A program made the translations under genes and the position numbers. A stretch of 64,000 bases of DNA from Ovis canadensis (taxonomy: Eukaryota > Chordata > Mammalia > Artiodactyla > Bovidae), in NCBI RefSeq assembly GCF_042477335.2, contig NC_091248.1, forward strand, positions 118,076,501-118,140,500, written 5' to 3'. The notes under the pieces are model-generated. The model saw nothing but the letters and a program-made list of their open reading frames with translations, searched no databases and had not been told where the DNA came from. Below are positions 59,531 through 64,000 of this stretch, in pieces. The stretch's first letter is position 1. The number at the start of each line of letters is the position of its first letter.

Positions 59531-61249
59531 CCTTTATTTTCCCTTTTTATGCTTCAGAGTATGCTCCTTTAAAAAAAAAAATTCTGGCATCTGACAAATA
59601 AACCCATGATCAGACCATTTACCCTATTCAAGATTTAATAGACTTGAATCATACTGATTCTCAGCCCATGCCCTTCTAGACTGGAGTCTTAATCATCTTA
59701 GTCTACTCTCTTGCAGCTTCTCCTCAGCTGCTGGATGATTTGAGGTAGCTTTTTTCCAGACTTTTAGGTCTCTGATAACTTTTCTAGGGGCAGCAAAGTG
59801 CTATGGTGTTCCTATTGTATATCCTAATGGGGTGCACTTGGTTTGTGAGCCCTTCTATCCATGGGGCACATGATGCTGGTCTCAGTGATGATTTTCAAGA
59901 GGGATTGACATGTACTCTTTGTGAAAATGCCAGGAGACCCACGGTTTTGACCCAGTTCTTCTCATCACTCTTGAGTTTGCTGTGTAACCCTGAGAATGTG
60001 GTACATGAAGATATTCTACTCGGTGGTCTTGGATTAGTTTGTCTTTTCTGGATAAGAAACTATTCCAAAATGCAGTGACTTAAGGACCAAGCTATTATGG
60101 ATGGTGTGCCTACGGGCTGGCTTGAGTTGGCTGGTCTGAGCTCGCCTGTCTGGGAAGCTCAGCTGGGCTTCCTGGGGCTTCTGCAGGTTCAGCGGGGGCA
60201 GCTGTGCCCCACACTTCCCTCATCCTCCTTGGAAAGGCAGGAGGGCCAGGGCAGGCTCGTCTTGGGAAGGGAAAGTATCAAGAGAGCAAGCCCAATGGTG
60301 CAAGAACATTGTAAGTTTCTGCCAACATCCTATCAGCCAAACCAAGTTACATGCAGAAACCAAAAGTCTGGGCAGAAAGCACACTCTGTGTGCAGTTGGG
60401 CCAAAGCAGGTTACTTGGCCAAGCTTGACACTGGTGGAGCAGGGAGATGTACTCCTCTAAAAGAAGAGTGGGGAGATGGTGCGTACTTTAAATAACAGGC
60501 AATTCCATCTCACTCTCTGTGATCCCTTTTAGCTTGGTCTCCTCCCACCCCTTGCCCCATTTCTTTTAAGTGCATAGCTTCTCACACTGAGTATAATAGG
60601 AACTGAAGAACGTATCTTTCCAACAGTCTCATTCTGCTGTTGACTTGACATTGACCTTGGAGACTGTCATACGTTTCTGAGACATAGTACTGACTCAGAA
60701 GGATGGTGGTTTCCCCAGAATTAGAAAAAGGCCTCTCTAAGTCTGATTCTAGGAATCACTCCCTTGAAGTAGTTCTGTACAGATTTTCAGAGTAGAGCTC
60801 TTGAGTACTTTAAAATAATTTTAAAACCTCAGATGAAGAGTTTAAATGGCCCTGTATCAATTGGTGGATTGTGTGGTGGTGGTGATGGTGATGTGTGTAT
60901 GTGTGCATGAGACAGAGAGAGAGACAGATTGATTTCCTTGACGACAGGATGGCCAATCAACTTCCCACTCCCCCAACTTTAACTTAACACAATTTACCCT
61001 TTTCATTTCAAGAAAACTTGAATCATAGAGAACGATCTCAAATGAGGTTGAAGAGAGAGAAACTGCAGTATGATCTTTGGTAAAAAGGGAAAAAATGAAA
61101 GGTGATTGCATAATTTCTTCATACAAAGCTATCAACTTTCTGCTTTAGAAAAATTGATGAGCCTTAAAATGCTGACTTCTTTTTAAATGTGTCCACTGCC
61201 AAATTGAGAGGCACTGTAGTGGTGGGGTAAAGTCCTGTTTGAGCTCTGT
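59531..61249. other. Intron 3 segment, one ancient repeat
   Basis: 60045-60430 (CAAAATGCAGTGACTTAAGG; CTTGGCCAAGCTTGACACTG) resembles the unnamed old repeat at 31852. A GGT/GATGGT run lies at 60869-60907. The rest is unassigned. Confidence 0.4.
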
Positions 61250-61594
61250 GAAAAGTGAAAGTCACTCAGTCATGTCTGACTATTTGTGACCCCACAGACT
61301 ATAGTCCTGACCCGCCCCCCCAAGACTCCTCTGTCCGTGGGGATTCTCCAGGCAAGGATATTAGAGTGGGATATTGCCATGCCCTCCTCAAGGGGATCTT
61401 CTCAACTCAGGGGTTGAACTCACGTCTCCCACATTGCAAGGGGATTCTTTACCAGCTTAGCCACCAGGAAAGCCCAAGAATACTGGAGTGAGTAGCCTAT
61501 CCCTTCTGCAGGGGATCTTTCCAACCCAGGCATTGAACCAGGGTCTCCTTCATTGCTGGTAGATTCTTTACCAACTGAGCCACCGGGAAAGCCT
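61250..61594 (-). repeat. Bov-A2 SINE dimer
   Basis: Two antisense units flanked by GTTTGAGCTCTGT (61237-61249) and GCTTGAGTTCTGT (61595-61607), a target duplication with two transitions. Confidence 0.93.
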
Positions 61595-62373
61595 GCTTGA
61601 GTTCTGTAAACTGGGTGAGACTCAGTATGTTCACCCTTTCAGACAAAAGGGTTAAACTAATCTGTATTTAATGGCCTTTCCAGCCTTAAAAATTATTTTG
61701 TTACTTTTAAAATTTGAACAAAATGGTTTCACTGATTGGGAATGGCAAGAATAGACCAAGTTCAACAAAAGACCCCCTTCTTTTGGGAAATGATTTGGTT
61801 TGAATTGTCTTAGCTTTTGGATTCCTTCTGTCATTAGGAAATGTTATTGATCCCAGATTGGTCCCATGAACATTGAAGTGATAGACTGATTCATCATTTG
61901 ATGAGGGAAACCCCAGGCTGTTGATGCCACACGGAGATGCATGGCAGAGCGTATATGTTGAAAGTGTGGGCAGAGAGGATCTCTTTACTCTGTACCTGAA
62001 CACCAAACATGATGAATATTTATGCTTATTACCTGTGGTCATCGTAGCAACTCAGTCAGAGTTTGGGTCCCCAAGCTGGAAACCTGCCTCTTACCCTTTC
62101 CCCTTTCCTGTTATGAGGAAAGTAAATTGCTGGAGAAGCCCTCTGCCAAGAGGGGTTGAGAGCACCAATGTTTGTTACAATCACCACCACCACCACCACT
62201 GAGAATGAACTGACTTCATCAAGTGTCTAATTTTGCAACTTGCTCTGTGCAAATAAATCTATGCACATTGTCTCTGGCTTCTCTGAACTTGAATGTAAAG
62301 CAGGAAGGCTGGCATAACAACTGTTATGCACAACACAACATGACTGAATCGATTTAACACACACATGCACACA
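61595..62373. other. Intron 3 segment, nothing recognised
   Basis: A (CAC)6 run at 62182-62199 and a short SINE 3' remnant (ACATGACTGAATCGATTTAA) at 62338-62373. Confidence 0.4.
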
Positions 62374-62550
62374 CAGTAGCCTCTAGGAGTACGTTCCAAG
62401 ACCCCCAGTGGACACCTAAAACCACTGAACCCTGTATATACCATGTTTTTCCTATACATATGTACCAAAGATAAAATTTAATTTATAAATTAGGCGCAGC
62501 AACAATAATAAAAGAATCAACAATAATAATAATTAACTAGAACAATTATG

Positions 62551-62830
62551 GGCTGCCCTGATAGCTCAGTTGGTAAAGAATCCACCTGCAATGCAGGTGC
62601 AATTCCTGGATCGGGAAGACCCCCTGGAGAAGAAATAGGTTATCCACTCCAGTATTCTTGGTCTTCCCTTGTGGCTCAGCTGGTAAAGAATCTGCCTGCA
62701 GTGTAGGAGACCTGGGTTCAACCCCTGGGTTGGGAAGATCCCCTGGAGAAGGGAAAGGCTACCACTCCAGTATTCTGGCCTGGGTCGCAAAGAGTCGGAT
62801 ACAACTGAGTGACTTTCACTTTCACTTTTC
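62551..62830 (+). repeat. Bov-A2 SINE dimer with 12-bp TSD
   Basis: Two sense units flanked by exact AGAACAATTATG copies at 62539-62550 and 62831-62842. It is inserted in the Tigger element. Confidence 0.95.
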
Positions 62831-62842
62831 AGAACAATTATG

Positions 62843-63045
62843 AGTGTCAGTTGCCCAGTTGTGTCTAACTGCAATCCCATGGACTATAGCCCACCAGGCT
62901 TCTCTGTCCATGGGATTTCCCAGGCAAGAACACTGGAGTGAGAAGCTATTACCTTCTCCAGGGGATCTTCCTGGCCCAGGGATCAAACCTGGGTCTCCTG
63001 CATTACAGGCAGATTCTTTACCAGCTGAGCCACCGGGGAAGCCCA
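62843..63045 (-). repeat. Bov-tA SINE, opposite to its neighbour
   Basis: Antisense full-length copy beginning immediately after the target duplication of the previous SINE. It forms a head-on inverted pair with it. Confidence 0.92.
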
Positions 63046-63889
63046 CTATAACAATATATTTAATAAAAGTTATGTGATTGTGGGCTCTTTCCCTCTCTTT
63101 CTTAGAATAACTTACTATACAAATTGAGTGCCTTTTCCATCTTAACTAAGCATTTACCATGCACTGTGGCTATAATTTTATAGTTTGCGGTACAACTGAA
63201 AAACTAGCAGAAATTTCTTTTCCCTTCTCCATACTTTCATGTATAAATGATTTCCTCTTACTGTGGATCTTAGAAGCTGCTGAATATGATTTTTATTCTA
63301 TCCTTATTAAGTGGAGAACTTCCACATTTCACTTAAAGTACTTTATGGCTTCTCGTTAATGTATCTAATTGCAATACAAAAACACTGTTCTTGTATTTGG
63401 GGGCTGTTATTGAGTAAAATAAGGGATACTTGAACACAAACATTGGGCTACCAGGACAGTCAGATGATCTGAAAACTGATTTGGCTACTAAGCGACCAAA
63501 GGGAGGGCAGGATATGCTGGACAAAGAGATGACTCACATCCTGGGTGGGATGGAACTTAATGGTAGGAGATTTTATCACACAGAACATTCTAACACTTAA
63601 CAATCTAACACTTATGAGTTGCTTATTTCCAGAATTTTCCACTTAATACTTTTGGACCACAGTTGACCACAGGTAACTGAAAACAGGTAAAGCAAAACTG
63701 CAGATAAAAGGGGACTAATGATGTACCCTTGGCAACATAATATGGAGAAAGAAAGGCTTCGTTGTTTCAGATAACCTCTGATTAAAGATTACTGGTTATC
63801 TTCTTTAGTCTGAGGTTGAACCCCAAGTTGGATCTATACTCCTTCCCAACCCCTAAAACAATAGTATCAACATAATATGTTTGTGATTG

Positions 63890-64000
63890 GGCATGGCAGC
63901 CCACTCTAGTATTCTTTCTGGGAAAATCCCATGGACAGAGAAGCCTGACGGGCTACGGCCCATGGGGTCACAAAGAGTTGGATACAACTGAGGTGACCGA
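63890..64000 (+). repeat. Bov-tA SINE, cut by the window edge
   Basis: Sense body from GGGCATGGCAGCCCACTCTA. The end lies beyond 64000. Confidence 0.85.

Larger units (their letters stand above)
62374..63720 (-). mobile_element. Tigger-type DNA transposon, decayed, split by two SINEs
   Basis: The right end, read on the minus strand, starts CATTAGTCCCCTTTTATC, a decayed Tigger terminal repeat. On the minus strand near 63350-63430 a broken frame (APKYKNSVFVLQLDTLTRSH) aligns with the N-terminus of Tigger transposase, and the frame-shifted text after it resembles its helix-turn-helix region. The catalytic part is deleted. Two SINEs (62551-62830, 62843-63045) interrupt it. Orientation is opposite to TBXAS1. 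Confidence 0.8.
58247..64000 (+). other. TBXAS1: TBXAS1 intron 3 (5' part)
   Basis: It starts with GTAAGA and is open at the window edge. It is repeat-rich in its last 3 kb. No acceptor plus frame consistent with exon 4 was recognised. Confidence 0.8.

Overview
The window is nuclear DNA from a ruminant (cattle, sheep, goat or a close relative). The evidence is the repeat content: about 35 insertions of the ruminant tRNA-Glu/BovB-derived SINEs (Bov-tA and the dimeric Bov-A2), several BovB LINE 3' ends, and about ten cetartiodactyl CHR-type SINEs. These sit on an older mammalian layer of L1, L2, MIR, MLT1 LTRs, MER5A and a Tigger transposon. Repeat families were recognised by eye, so boundaries are approximate except where I give target-site duplications (TSDs). 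The species cannot be fixed from the sequence alone.

One protein-coding gene is supported: the 5' part of TBXAS1 (thromboxane A synthase 1, CYP5A1) on the + strand. Three coding exons are visible, at 17537-17625, 54772-54865 and 58194-58246. Their splice phases fit (2, 0, 2), the GT/AG sites are consensus, and together they encode the first 78 codons plus two bases of codon 79. These cover the N-terminal ER-membrane anchor and the proline-rich hinge of the P450. The catalytic core (I-helix, ExxR, haem-binding Cys) is encoded beyond the right edge. A compact promoter lies just upstream: an NF-E2/MARE-like site (17311-17320), a PU.1-type ETS site (17360-17369) and a TATA-like box (17369-17374). 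This combination suits a gene expressed in platelets, megakaryocytes and macrophages.

Layout. 1-17310: upstream flank with no recognisable gene, rich in SINEs and L2. 17311-17536: promoter and 5' UTR. 17626-54771: a 37.1-kb first intron. It holds L1 ORF2 remnants with a nested SINE, three MLT1 LTRs and part of a fourth-style fragment, a mariner-type palindrome, a fold-back inverted repeat, two dinucleotide microsatellites, and a repeat-poor 3.6-kb island. 54866-58193: intron 2, with one SINE and a BovB 3' end. 58247-64000: the start of intron 3, with SINEs, an AT microsatellite and an antisense Tigger transposon split by two SINEs.

I found no new gene system. The observations most worth a second look are the 77-bp-arm fold-back repeat at 43357-43532, the mariner hairpin at 31115-31197 (possible ruminant microRNA precursor), the cluster of five TAATTA motifs at 52929-53037, the local duplications at 41.3-42.4 kb, the promoter motif triad with a SINE dimer close upstream, and the repeat-poor island at 37.7-41.3 kb.
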